This document shows positions 1 through 9,500 of a DNA stretch of 27,540 nucleotides, one piece after another. The notes beneath the pieces were generated by a model. It saw nothing but the letters and a program-made list of their open reading frames with translations. It ran no database searches and was not told the DNA's origin. The position numbers and the translations under genes were made by a program. Location: assembly GCA_043736395.1 (NCBI GenBank), contig JAYTCQ010000136.1:1-27540 (forward strand), given 5' to 3'. How positions within the stretch are numbered: the stretch's first letter is position 1; every line of letters begins with the position of its first letter. Source of the stretch: JAFDVL01 sp043736395. Its GTDB lineage: Bacteria; Acidobacteriota; Blastocatellia; RBC074.

Positions 1-64
1 CAAAGGGACAACGATTTTCCATAAGACATTTTCTTTGTCCCTTTGACCCCTTGACCCTTTGCGT
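1..64. repeat. Octad-repeat palindrome upstream of ppc
   Basis: CAAAGGGACAA at 1-11 is the exact inverted copy of TTGTCCCTTTG at 35-45. The right arm continues as a degenerate 8-bp tandem array at 33-64: CTTTGTCC, CTTTGACC, CCTTGACC, CTTTGCGT. The element may extend left of the window. It lies between an unseen upstream gene and ppc, so it could terminate upstream transcription or be a dispersed intergenic repeat. It shares its architecture with the elements at 3003-3072 and 12061-12119. Confidence 0.6.
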
Positions 65-109
65 TAATGTTTTGCTCCTTGTCATGCTTTGCTTTATGAT
101 GCGCTCTCT

Positions 110-2998
110 ATGAGCAAAACGAAAACGACTCCGGCGCAAACGAAAGATTTGCCATTGGGTGAAGACATTCATCGGTTGGGTGATTTACTTGGTGAAACTC
201 TGAAACGGTTAGGCGGTGAACGATTATTCAAAATCGAAGAACAGGTGCGTGCGCTGTGCAAAGAACTGCGCGGCGAACATTCTCCGTCTGCCGAAAAAAA
301 TCTCAAAAAATTACTGAGCGGTTTGAGCCTCGACGAAGCCATCGGAGTCATTCGCGCCTTTTCCGTTTATTTTCAACTTGCCAATATTGCTGAACAGTAT
401 CATCGGATTCGGCGCAAAAGATTTTACGAATTGTATACGCCGGATTCACCGCAACGCGGTTCATTAGCGCACACTTTTCAGACGCTCAGCGAGGCAAATG
501 TCGAAACCAAAGAATTGCAGCGCGTCCTGGATAAACTGGAAATTCGCCCCGTGATTACGGCGCATCCAACCGAAGCCGCGCGGCGGACGATGCTGGAAAA
601 ACATCGGCGTATTTCTGATTTGCTCAGCGAATTTGACACGCAGGAAATCTCTGCCAAAAAATTGAATGATCTCAACACACGCCTTGCAGCTGAAATTGAA
701 TCGCTGTGGCAAAGTGATGAAGTCCGTCACGTCAAACCTACGGTGCTGGATGAAGTTGGCAATTGTTTGTATTACTTCGACGCAACTTTATTTGAAGCCT
801 TGCCTGTGATGCTCGAAGAATTAGAACGCGTCCTGGCCAAACATTTTCCGAAAGTAAAATTACAGGACGGAGCTGCGCCATTGCGATTCGGTTCGTGGAT
901 TGGCGGAGATCGTGATGGAAATCCTTATGTCACGCCGGAAATTACGTGGGAAACATTGCGCCTGATGCAGCGTCAAGTATTGCGCAAATACGAAGCAGCA
1001 GTCAGTGAATTAGGGAGACGCATTAGCGAATCTTCGCGGTACGCTCCGGCTACACAGGAGCTGTTGGATTCAATTGAACGCGATAAATTATTATTTCCGA
1101 TTACGGCTTCGCTTGTGTCCGAACGAAATGCGGAAGAACCCTATCGCCACAAGCTTTCTTATATTTTTGCTCGGCTCGAAAACACGCTACGCCGCAATCA
1201 GGATTTGGCGACGGTGATTAGTATTGAGAAACATCATCCGCTAATCTCTACGCGTCCGGGATTGCCCATGCTCGCGGCAGTTCGCAAGACGGAAACGCTG
1301 CCTCCGGCATATGAAACAGGATCGCAGTTGTGGGCGGATTTAAGGCTGGTGCGCGACAGCTTACGCGCGAGCAAAGCCCAACTTGCCGCGCAAGCCGTCG
1401 ACAAATTAATGCGTCAGGTCGCCGCCTTCGGATTGCATTTAGCACAGTTGGATTTGCGTCAACATAGCGACCGCCACGTTTCGGCGATGGACGAAATCAC
1501 CCGCGGACTTGGCTTTGATAAAACCTATGCACAGATGAGCGAAGCAGAGCGCACGAAATGGTTGACTGCTGAGTTATCGACGACTCGTCCACTGGTGGCT
1601 CTGGATGCTGAATATGACGCAGAAACCATCGAAACACTGAATGTTTTCAGAGTTGCGCGACGAGCTTTAGACGAAATCAGCCAACGCGGATTGCGGACTT
1701 TTATTGTTAGTATGACCCGCGATGTCAGTGATTTACTGGCAGTACTGGTGCTATCAAAAGAGGCAGGATTAATGAAAGGTGAAGGGCAAAATAAATCTCA
1801 ATCGCGGCTCGCCGTCACGCCACTCTTTGAGACGATTGACGATTTGCGGCGCGCGCCTGATGTGATGAAACGGTTATTCGAACATCCGATTTATTCGCAG
1901 GTTCTGGCGCAGCAAGGCAACTTGCAGGAAGTCATGATCGGGTATTCCGACAGCAGCAAAGACGGTGGGATTCTGACTTCAAGCTGGGAACTTTTTAAGG
2001 CACAGGATGAACTTTGGAAAGTTGCACGCGAGCACCACATCGAGCTGAGATTATTTCACGGGCGCGGCGGAACCATCGGACGCGGCGGCGGGCCTACGCA
2101 TGAAGCAATTCTGGCGCAGCCGGTGGGAACAGTTGCCGCCCGTATTAAAACTACGGAACAGGGCGAAGTGATTTCCGGAAAATATAGTTTGCCGGATATT
2201 GCGCTGCGAAGTTTGGAGCTGACGACTGGCGCAGTGATTGCGGCGAGTGTGAATGGATTTGTCAAAACTGACGAAGCGAAATTGTCGCAGTGGAAAGAAA
2301 TTATGGAGGAAATTTCTGAAGATGCTTTTAATGCGTATCGAAATTTTGTGCGCGAGACTCCGGGGTTTTATGATTATTTTGTGAGCGCGACTCCGGTCGA
2401 AGAATTGCAATATATGCGCATCGGTTCACGTCCCACGAAGCGCAAGCAAGGTTCTCAAAGTATGGACGATCTCCGCGCCATTCCGTGGGTTTTTGGCTGG
2501 ATGCAAAGTCGTCATATTTTACCGGGATGGTTAGCCGTTGGAACTGCGCTGGAAAAATTTATTGCGCAAAAACCTCGTGTTAACTTACAGATTTTACGTG
2601 AGATGTACGAACAATGGTCATTCTTTCGGACAACGATTTCCAACATTGAAATGGCGCTGGCAAAAACAGATTTTCAGATCGCACGGCAATACGCTGATCG
2701 TTTGGTAGAACCTGAATTGAGCAAACGGATTTTCAGTTTACTCGAGGCAGAATATGAACGGGCGTGTCACGTTGTCGTCCAAATCACGAATGAAAAACAT
2801 TTATTGGAAAAACAGCTGGTGCTGCAACGTTCGATTACGGTACGCAATCCGTATGTTGATCCGATGAGTTATTTACAAGTGGAATTGCTCGCTCGTCTGA
2901 GAGCGCAGAAAACCAAAGTTGATGAAAGGGATCATTTGCTGTACGCGATTCTACTAACGATCAATGGCATCGCGGCGGGAATGAGAAACACAGGATGA
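110..2998 (+). CDS. ppc: Phosphoenolpyruvate carboxylase
   Basis: This cytoplasmic enzyme carboxylates phosphoenolpyruvate with bicarbonate to oxaloacetate, replenishing the TCA cycle. The 962-residue length from ATG 110 is normal for bacterial PEPC. Signatures appear in the expected order: VITAHPTEAARR with the catalytic His near residue 152, GSWIGGDRDGNP near 260, LDLRQHS, MIGYSDSSKDGG, the glycine-rich LFHGRGGTIGRGGGP loop, and a C-terminus ending in MRNTG, the family's invariant tail. An in-frame TTG at 89 would add seven residues. ATG 110 is preferred because the following residues look like a normal flexible N-terminus, although neither start has a clear Shine-Dalgarno sequence. The gene stands alone and runs convergently into the STAS gene across a palindromic repeat. 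Confidence 0.97.
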   Translation: MSKTKTTPAQTKDLPLGEDIHRLGDLLGETLKRLGGERLFKIEEQVRALCKELRGEHSPSAEKNLKKLLSGLSLDEAIGVIRAFSVYFQLANIAEQYHRIRRKRFYELYTPDSPQRGSLAHTFQTLSEANVETKELQRVLDKLEIRPVITAHPTEAARRTMLEKHRRISDLLSEFDTQEISAKKLNDLNTRLAAEIESLWQSDEVRHVKPTVLDEVGNCLYYFDATLFEALPVMLEELERVLAKHFPKVKLQDGAAPLRFGSWIGGDRDGNPYVTPEITWETLRLMQRQVLRKYEAAVSELGRRISESSRYAPATQELLDSIERDKLLFPITASLVSERNAEEPYRHKLSYIFARLENTLRRNQDLATVISIEKHHPLISTRPGLPMLAAVRKTETLPPAYETGSQLWADLRLVRDSLRASKAQLAAQAVDKLMRQVAAFGLHLAQLDLRQHSDRHVSAMDEITRGLGFDKTYAQMSEAERTKWLTAELSTTRPLVALDAEYDAETIETLNVFRVARRALDEISQRGLRTFIVSMTRDVSDLLAVLVLSKEAGLMKGEGQNKSQSRLAVTPLFETIDDLRRAPDVMKRLFEHPIYSQVLAQQGNLQEVMIGYSDSSKDGGILTSSWELFKAQDELWKVAREHHIELRLFHGRGGTIGRGGGPTHEAILAQPVGTVAARIKTTEQGEVISGKYSLPDIALRSLELTTGAVIAASVNGFVKTDEAKLSQWKEIMEEISEDAFNAYRNFVRETPGFYDYFVSATPVEELQYMRIGSRPTKRKQGSQSMDDLRAIPWVFGWMQSRHILPGWLAVGTALEKFIAQKPRVNLQILREMYEQWSFFRTTISNIEMALAKTDFQIARQYADRLVEPELSKRIFSLLEAEYERACHVVVQITNEKHLLEKQLVLQRSITVRNPYVDPMSYLQVELLARLRAQKTKVDERDHLLYAILLTINGIAAGMRNTG

Positions 2999-3002
2999 GG
3001 AC

Positions 3003-3072
3003 AGTTAACAGTTAGCAGTGAATAGAGAACAGTTGAAATATGCTGTTCCCTGTTCACTATTAACTGTTAACT
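3003..3072. repeat. Heptad-repeat palindrome between convergent genes
   Basis: Two 30-base arms (3003-3032 and 3043-3072) are inverted copies with four mismatches, separated by a 10-base loop. Each arm is a degenerate 7-bp tandem array: the left reads AGTTAAC, AGTTAGC, AGTGAAT, AGAGAAC, AG. It fills the gap between ppc and the convergent STAS gene, so it could act as a bidirectional terminator. The tandem heptads suggest a repeat family like cyanobacterial short tandemly repeated repetitive (STRR) sequences rather than an ordinary terminator. Confidence 0.75.
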
Positions 3073-3084
3073 AATTCCTAACAA

Positions 3085-3423
3085 TTACGCAAAGCTGGCA
3101 ATGCCATCATCTTCGCTATCGAAAATATCGAACACGGTGTGCAGTTTGGTAATGGTCATCAAATCTTTGATGCGTGATGTGACGCCTGCTAATTTCAAGT
3201 CGCCACCTTCAGCCTTAACGGTTGAGTAGCTACGAACGACTTCGCCTAATCCGCCGCTGTCCATATAAGGGACATTCGCCAGATTTAGAAGGATTTTCCC
3301 CTCTTTGCGGCTTACCAGATCTTTAATCTTTTTGTTGAGCTGGACATCGCCTTCGCCTAACAGGATTTTTCCTTCAACGTCTAAAATCACGACATCGCCG
3401 TTCTTACGTTCGGTAATGGTCAT
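3085..3423 (-). CDS. STAS-domain anti-sigma factor antagonist
   Basis: A 112-residue single STAS domain of the SpoIIAA/RsbV type. Such proteins bind an anti-sigma kinase when unphosphorylated and so release a sigma factor or partner. The motif MDSGGLGEV holds the expected phosphorylatable Ser (about residue 56) after Asp55, at the start of the conserved helix. The length matches stand-alone antagonists. A strong Shine-Dalgarno sequence (GGAGG, complement of 3430-3434) lies six bases before the ATG. No anti-sigma kinase or sigma gene is visible in the window, so the partner must be encoded elsewhere. Regulation of stress response, motility or secretion are all possible outputs; the sequence does not decide. 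Confidence 0.9.
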   Translation of the reverse strand: MTITERKNGDVVILDVEGKILLGEGDVQLNKKIKDLVSRKEGKILLNLANVPYMDSGGLGEVVRSYSTVKAEGGDLKLAGVTSRIKDLMTITKLHTVFDIFDSEDDGIASFA

Positions 3424-3585
3424 ACAGTGCCTCCGAAAATTATTTGGTTACAATAGTTAAAGTGTGCGGAAAAACAAGTGAAAGCTACCACAGGCTTTTT
3501 AGCTTGGCAAGTCGTAGCGTTATAAGTTTTCTAGTTTTCATTCTTTACCGATTCAGACCTAAAAAAACTTCTGAGCTAGACGATT

Positions 3586-4416
3586 TTATAAATTGTTTAA
3601 GTTTAAAATCTTCGTTTCTATCTCAGATAACACATAAGTTCCCCGCTCTGGTGTCAGTGCAAATCCTTCTGCCACCAAGGCGCGATTCCCAAGCCCGGCG
3701 TCAGGTCGTGAAAGCCCCGTGGTTTTGGCTAATTCCCCCATGACCGTCATTCCGGCTGATTGCAGAAAACAACGCGCGACTTCGCGCAAAGCTTCCTCAC
3801 GCTTGATCTTTGCTTTAAATGGATCTGGGAAACGAATTTCAGCCAGCGTCCAGATATAGGTAAATTTCGGTACATAAACGACCTCCGCAGGAATGACAAT
3901 CATCGCGGACTGTAATTCGTCCATCGCTTTATTGAAGCGCGCACGGTCTTCAATCCCGGCATCTTTGCGCAGATCAATACTCGCGGATTCATATTCTTTA
4001 CGAAGAATTTTGAGAATGGATTGCGCTGTTGGGCTAAGTCGGGATTTTTCTTCAGATTTGCGGATACCAAATAATGCGTAAAAATATGGGACCATTCGCG
4101 GAGCCACAAATATCGTCCGCCCTTTGGCTAATTTTCCGTAATACACTTTTCCGCGCTGAATAATTTTATCTTTCAAAACCCAGGTCAGTGAAGCCTCCGG
4201 ATCTTTCTGCACATTGCGCGGCATCTGGGCATCGCGTCTGCCGCACACGGAAACATATAAGGAAGCTCCAGGTTGCCGCATGTCCGTCAAAGAATTACAA
4301 AAGCCGACTCGTTCAATGAACGCTTCGGCTTGATACGCATTTTCGATGCGCTGAGTTTCTTCACGTTGCCAACAATGGTCGCGATAGGCTTCGATTTCTT
4401 CAGAAAGCTGTAACAC
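3586..4416 (-). CDS. Winged-helix protein, tentatively AlkZ-related
   Basis: A 276-residue soluble protein without signal peptide or membrane segments. The middle and C-terminal parts look like winged-helix modules: a segment containing ILKILRKEYESASIDLRKDAG followed by a helix-rich stretch with DRARFNKAMDELQ, then a final wing-like region containing ELAKTTGLSRPDAGLGNRAL. The overall pattern, with VCGRRDAQMPRN and YIWTLAEIRFPD, resembles proteins annotated as AlkZ/YcaQ-related, a DNA-glycosylase-like winged-helix group. That assignment is from memory of family patterns and is tentative; no catalytic residue could be placed. The start is GTG, overlapping by one base the TAG of the upstream membrane protein, with no Shine-Dalgarno sequence of its own, which points to translational coupling. 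Confidence 0.5.
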   Translation of the reverse strand: MLQLSEEIEAYRDHCWQREETQRIENAYQAEAFIERVGFCNSLTDMRQPGASLYVSVCGRRDAQMPRNVQKDPEASLTWVLKDKIIQRGKVYYGKLAKGRTIFVAPRMVPYFYALFGIRKSEEKSRLSPTAQSILKILRKEYESASIDLRKDAGIEDRARFNKAMDELQSAMIVIPAEVVYVPKFTYIWTLAEIRFPDPFKAKIKREEALREVARCFLQSAGMTVMGELAKTTGLSRPDAGLGNRALVAEGFALTPERGTYVLSEIETKILNLNNL

Positions 4417-5042
4417 TATAATTTGGGTTTGGGCACTGGTCTGCGGCGCGGCACATAAGTAGGTTGTGCGCCAACTGTCGGCTGTGATCCGGCAACTGGT
4501 TGCGGTGGAGAAAAAACATTCATCAGAATTGAGTAAATATAGTATTTCCCTTCGAGATTGGCAGGGATCAGTGCAAAAGTAAGGGTCTTATCGTTCGTCC
4601 GATACTTGTACCATTTATTCAAAGATGATGGCGGAATTCCCTGCACTTCGACGACTTTTTGCGGTGAATCATAAATTTCTTTCGCGAGTTCGCCGATCTC
4701 AACACCATTTGCTCGATTGGACATCGCCTTCGCTAATAACTCATCATAACGCTGTTTACGACCTGCTGCTACTTGAGCGCGTTTTTCAAGTTCTGCTGTT
4801 TTCTTTTGTAGCTCTTCGTTGGTTTTGCGAAATTTCTCCTCGGAAGCTGTAATTTTTGCTTCCGCACCCGTAACCGCCATGCGACCTGAAACGTACAAGT
4901 AAGCGAAGAAAGCTGCCAACGCAAGACAGACGCCACACGCGATTGATGTGGCGATCGCAATGGTTCGCATTAATGCTCTTTTTTCGGTTTCGATTTGGAT
5001 GGTTTGCCGTCGCACCATCTCAATTTCTTGCTGGTTATACAT
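4416..5042 (-). CDS. Membrane-anchored coiled-coil protein, unknown function
   Basis: 208 residues. A charged N-terminal stretch is followed by one membrane segment (about residues 27-52, rich in Ala, Ile, Leu and Phe). Then comes a coiled coil at about 60-105 with repeated Lys/Glu such as KTNEELQKKTAELEKR, a globular region with the motif KWYKYRTNDKTLTFALIP, and a Pro/Arg/Lys-rich tail ending in VPKPKL. The topology suggests a small cytoplasmic N-terminus and the rest outside. The family was not recognised. A Shine-Dalgarno-like AGGA precedes the ATG. The stop codon overlaps the GTG of the downstream winged-helix gene, so the two are made together and may act together. The gene diverges from the RND efflux operon across about 216 bases. 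Confidence 0.75.
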   Translation of the reverse strand: MYNQQEIEMVRRQTIQIETEKRALMRTIAIATSIACGVCLALAAFFAYLYVSGRMAVTGAEAKITASEEKFRKTNEELQKKTAELEKRAQVAAGRKQRYDELLAKAMSNRANGVEIGELAKEIYDSPQKVVEVQGIPPSSLNKWYKYRTNDKTLTFALIPANLEGKYYIYSILMNVFSPPQPVAGSQPTVGAQPTYVPRRRPVPKPKL

Positions 5043-5184
5043 ACGTTCCTCGTTCTCTCCGTCGCCTTCTGGACACTATTTTCAGGTCTTCTTCCACTGC
5101 ATAGTTGAGGAATAAGCCAGGAATTAATTCGATGATTGTTGCACAAGACTAAGCGCACACGTATCTTACATAGGTGTTCATTAA

Positions 5185-5213
5185 GTGCAAGAGTTATTTG
5201 AACACGATATAAT
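5185..5213 (+). promoter_or_regulatory. Possible promoter of the RND operon
   Basis: A consensus -10 hexamer TATAAT sits at 5208-5213, about 45 bases before the adaptor start codon. The hexamer 17 bases upstream (GTGCAA, 5185-5190) is a poor -35 match, so this call rests mainly on the -10 box and on its place in the divergent intergenic region. Confidence 0.3.
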
Positions 5214-5258
5214 TCACTTTGATTTTTTTAATTTAAACATTTTCCTTCGTTAAACATA

Positions 5259-6527
5259 ATGTCCCGATCACTTAATTTATCAACAAAACTCTCAACCTTA
5301 ATCATTTTCACCTCGCTTTGTGTCAGCCTAACTCTTATTTCAGCTTGTAAATCCGGAGCTCAACCGGCAGTAAAAGGCGGGCCACCAGGTGGTGGTCGAG
5401 GCGGAGGCGGTGGTGGTGAAGGCAATGGGCAACCCAGAACTGTTAAGCTCGTCGCAGCCAGTGATCAAACTTTGACGCAAGTCGTGACAGCTACCGGCAC
5501 ACTCGCCGCTGACGAACAGGCTTCGCTTAGCTTTCGTGTGGCCGGGAGACTCGCCCAGCTTTCCATTGACTTAGGCTCCGTCGTTCGCAAAGGACAACCC
5601 ATTGCTAAACTTGAAACGCTTGATTTCAAACAACGCGTGGACACGGCAGAAGCTTCGCTGCAACAAGCACGCGTACGTTTAGGGTTGGCTGCCAGCGGAG
5701 CGGATGACAAGGTCAATACCGAAAATACCGCGCTTGTCCGTCAGGCTCGCGCTCTCCTCGAAGAATCCCGCGCCAGCCGCGACCGTACAACGCAATTAGT
5801 GAATCAGGGAATTCTTTCCCGCGCCGAACTCGACCGTGTTGAATCAACCTACAAGGTCGCAGAAAGTCGCTATCAGGACGCTATCGAAGAAGTCCGTAAT
5901 CGTCAGGCGGTTTTGTTGCAACGTCGCTCAGAATTGGAATTAGCGAAACAGCAACTTGAATACACAACGCTCTATGCTCCTTTCGATGGAGCCATCCGCG
6001 AAAAGAGAACTGTCCCCGGCGAATATCTTGCCGTCGGCGCTCCAGTTGCTACGCTGGTCAGATTGCATCCGCTGCGCCTGCGCGTCGAAGTGCCTGAACG
6101 TGAATCTTTCGGAATTCGTCCCGGTCTCGGCGTCAAAGTTTCCGTCGAAGGCGACGCTAATGTGTACTCAGGTCGCGTGGCACGATTAAGCCCGGCGTTT
6201 CAGGAACAAAGCCGCACTTTAGTTGTCGAAGCCGAAGTTGATAACCAACACGGACGACTTCATCCCGGATCATTTGCTAAAGCTGATCTGCAAACCAGCG
6301 CCAGCAAATCCATTGTGACAATTCCGCCATCCGCGTTAGTCACCTTTGCAGGGATTCAAAAAATATTTTTTGTGAAAGACGGCAAAGCTATTGAGCGCAA
6401 TGTTGAAGTCGGACGCAAGGAAGCAGATTGGGTGGAAATTACGGATGGATTAAAATCCGGTGAAATGGTAGTGGACTCACCAGGAAATACTCTGGTGGGA
6501 GGACAACCAGTAGTTGTTCAGCAATAA
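5259..6527 (+). CDS. RND efflux periplasmic adaptor (lipoprotein)
   Basis: A 422-residue membrane-fusion protein that links an inner-membrane RND pump to an outer-membrane channel. The N-terminus is a lipoprotein signal with lipobox ISAC and lipidated Cys30, followed by a glycine-rich linker at about 41-58. Next come the first half of the lipoyl domain (LSFRVAGRLAQLSIDLGS), a long alpha-hairpin (about 125-230), the second lipoyl half (YAPFDGAIREKRTVPGEYL), a beta-barrel domain and a membrane-proximal domain. The order and length are typical of the AcrA/MexA class. The pump gene follows after about 50 bases on the same strand, so they form an operon. Substrate cannot be told; no TolC-like gene is in the window. 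The Gly-rich linker is unusually monotonous. Confidence 0.93.
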   Translation: MSRSLNLSTKLSTLIIFTSLCVSLTLISACKSGAQPAVKGGPPGGGRGGGGGGEGNGQPRTVKLVAASDQTLTQVVTATGTLAADEQASLSFRVAGRLAQLSIDLGSVVRKGQPIAKLETLDFKQRVDTAEASLQQARVRLGLAASGADDKVNTENTALVRQARALLEESRASRDRTTQLVNQGILSRAELDRVESTYKVAESRYQDAIEEVRNRQAVLLQRRSELELAKQQLEYTTLYAPFDGAIREKRTVPGEYLAVGAPVATLVRLHPLRLRVEVPERESFGIRPGLGVKVSVEGDANVYSGRVARLSPAFQEQSRTLVVEAEVDNQHGRLHPGSFAKADLQTSASKSIVTIPPSALVTFAGIQKIFFVKDGKAIERNVEVGRKEADWVEITDGLKSGEMVVDSPGNTLVGGQPVVVQQ

Positions 6528-6577
6528 TTTTTTATATTTATACGGTGCGCAAAAAAGCGCGCAATCCCAGAGAAGTT

Positions 6578-9500
6578 ATGCAAAAGCTCGCTGAAATTTG
6601 TATCAAACGCCCGGTCTTCGCGGCGATGATTATTTTGTCAATGGTCGTGGTCGGAACTTCGAGCTACTTCAAGCTCGGTGTTGATCGCTTCCCTTCCATG
6701 GATATTCCCACGGTTTATGTGCAGGCCTCACTACCCGGCGCTTCACCGGAAGAAATGGAAGCCTCTGTCGCGCAAGTGCTTGAGGAAGTCATCAATACCG
6801 TCGAAGGCGTTGAACAGTTACGTTCCATCTCGCGTCAGGGAATGTGCTTTGTGCCCGTAACGTTTGACCTGAGCCGTAATATTGAAGACGCGACGCAGGA
6901 TATTCGTGATCGAGTGGCGACTGTAACTCGACAGCTTCCTCCGGGCAGCGAGCCTCCGGTCGTTCGAAAATCTGATAATGATTCGTTTCCGGTCATGACG
7001 ATTTCGCTTTCAGGCAACAGATCGCCTCGCGAATTAAGAGAACTCGCTGATAACCGCGTCAAAGTCGAAGTTGAAAGAGCGCTCGGAGTCGGTGAAGTCT
7101 CAGTAGGTGGAGGCTTAAAACGAGCCGTCAATGTGTGGGTAGATGCAGATCGCCTCGCCGCCTACAAAATTCCAATTACGATGGTTCGGCAAGCATTACA
7201 ACGTCAACATGCCGATATTCCAGGCGGAAACGTGGATACCGGACGTCGCGAACTTTCCTTGCGAACAATGGGAAAAGTTATGGACGTCAAAGATTTTAAT
7301 GACCTTGTCATAACTACCGTTAATGGGTTTCCCGTCCGCTTCCGTGATATTGGCAATGTCGAAGATGGTTCCAAAGAACAACGAACTGCTTCGCGGCTTA
7401 ATGGAGTCCCTTCTGTCACCATTGGAATCATCCGGCAATCAGGGTCAAACACGGTGGCTGTGATTGAAGATGTCAAGAAAAAGCTGGAACGTGTGAGGAC
7501 TCAATTGCCTACCGATCTCAGACTTGAAGTGATTCAGGATCAATCACGTTATATAAATAGCGCCTTGCACGAAATCAACGTCCACTTAGTGCTGGGAAGT
7601 ATTCTTGCCTGCCTGGTCGTCTTACTGTTTATGCGTTCCTGGCGTTCGATGGTGATCGCGGGAATCGCCATTCCGACTTCAGTTATTTCTACGTTTGGAA
7701 TGATGCGCGCATTGGACTTCACGCTGAACAGCGTGTCAATGCTCGCACTGGTGTTAATGGTTGGAATTGTGATTGACGATGCTATCGTCGTTCTTGAAAA
7801 TATTTTCCGCTTCGTTGAAGAAAAGAAAATGGAGCCGATGGAAGCCGCCAAAGAAGCAACTCGCGAAATTGGTCTGGCAGTTCTGGCAACCACTCTTTCA
7901 TTGGTTGTTATCTTCCTACCCGTTTCGTTTATGTCTTCGATTTCAGGACGTTTTTTGCGGCAATTCGGGATCACTGCAGCAGTAGCGATTATGGTCAGCT
8001 TGCTGGTCTCATTCACACTCACACCAATGATGAGCGCCAGGTTGCTGAAAAAAGACGAGAGCGATCATGGTGATACCTCACGCAAAGGTTTTTACAGCTA
8101 TATTGATCGTTCCTATACGTGGTTATTGAAACTCTCCATGCGACATCGCCTGATAGTTGCATGTTTGGCTATCGCGGTGATCTACACTTCTGTCCCGCTT
8201 TACAAACAGGTGCGACAGGAATTCATTCCCTCCAACGTTGATGAAGGTGAATTCTCAGTTGGGTTAAATGCGCCGGAAGGTACAAATCTAACTTCGATGA
8301 ATGAAGCGTTACAAGCCGTCGAAGGAGAGCTGCGGACATTCCCTGAAATAAAATTAATGCTCGCCTCAGTCGGGTCTGGTGGCGGCATGATGGGTTCAGT
8401 CAATCAGGGCGAAATTTATATTCGAATGGCTCCGCACGCTGAACGAACTGTTAATTTCGAGAAATTCTGGGCAGCACTCAAACGTGGAAAACCAATGGAG
8501 GTTTTCGAAGGCAATTACAGTGCGCGCGATTTGATGCAAAAGATTCGCGCGAAACTTAGAAAGTATACTCACTTGCGCCCAAGTGTTCGAAATCCACAGT
8601 CTATTAACCTTGGAACTGGCCCTTCGGATTTTGATTTCAGTCTTCGCGGCCCTGAATTGCAGGTTCTTTATGACAAAGCGATGTACCTCCGCGAATGGTC
8701 ATCGAATAACGGAATTCTTGATCCTGACGTTTCACTTAAACTCGATAAGCCGGAACTCCGCGTCAAAATTGATCGTGCTCGCGCGGCAGATTTAGGCGTA
8801 GACACTACTGACATTGCGACTGCTTTGCGGCTGATGGTCGGCGGTGATGATCGGGCTGGGCGATTTTATGATGCGACAACAAATTTTGATTACGATATTG
8901 AATTACGATTAAAAAATGGTGACCGGAACGATCAACAAACCATTGAGACACTCTTTGTACCTTCGAGCAAAACAGGGCTGGTAAGATTAGATAATCTGGT
9001 ACAACTGGAACGTACCACGGCGCCTTCGCGCATTGACCGATTAGACCGTCAACGCGTCGTCAGCGTCCGTGGTTCCGTCGCTCCAGGTTTCGGATTAGCT
9101 GATCGAATGGCTGCCTTCAGACAGGAATTTGCAAATCTAAAATTGCCGAACACGTATTCTTACAGCATTGGTGGACGCGGACGCGAACTCGAACGAACGT
9201 TTACGGAATTTATTGCTGCCTTCATTTTGTCAGTGGCCTTTATGTATATGATTCTGGCTTCGCAATTTGAAAGCATCATTCATCCCATCACAATTTTAAT
9301 TAGTCTCCCGCTTTCTGTTCCGTTCGCGTTACTTTCCTTGTGGTGGACGGACGGCACGCTGAATCTTTATTCGGCTCTGGGAATTTTGGTGCTATTCGGA
9401 GTCGTCAAAAAGAATTCCATTCTGCAAATTGATCACACATTAAATTTGCGACGACAAGGGATGCCTCGTTACGATGCGATTATTCAGGCGAATCGTGACC

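Noticed and set aside
2051..2410. Long open frame on the minus strand inside ppc
   Set aside because: It is antisense to highly conserved PEPC motifs, has no ribosome site and no recognisable protein pattern.
3444..3743. Plus-strand open frame of 99 residues upstream of and overlapping the winged-helix gene
   Set aside because: It overlaps the C-terminal coding part of a better-supported minus-strand gene and shows no domain or ribosome site.
6545..6577. GTG start adding eleven residues to the RND pump
   Set aside because: No ribosome site precedes it, and related pumps start at the equivalent of ATG 6578.
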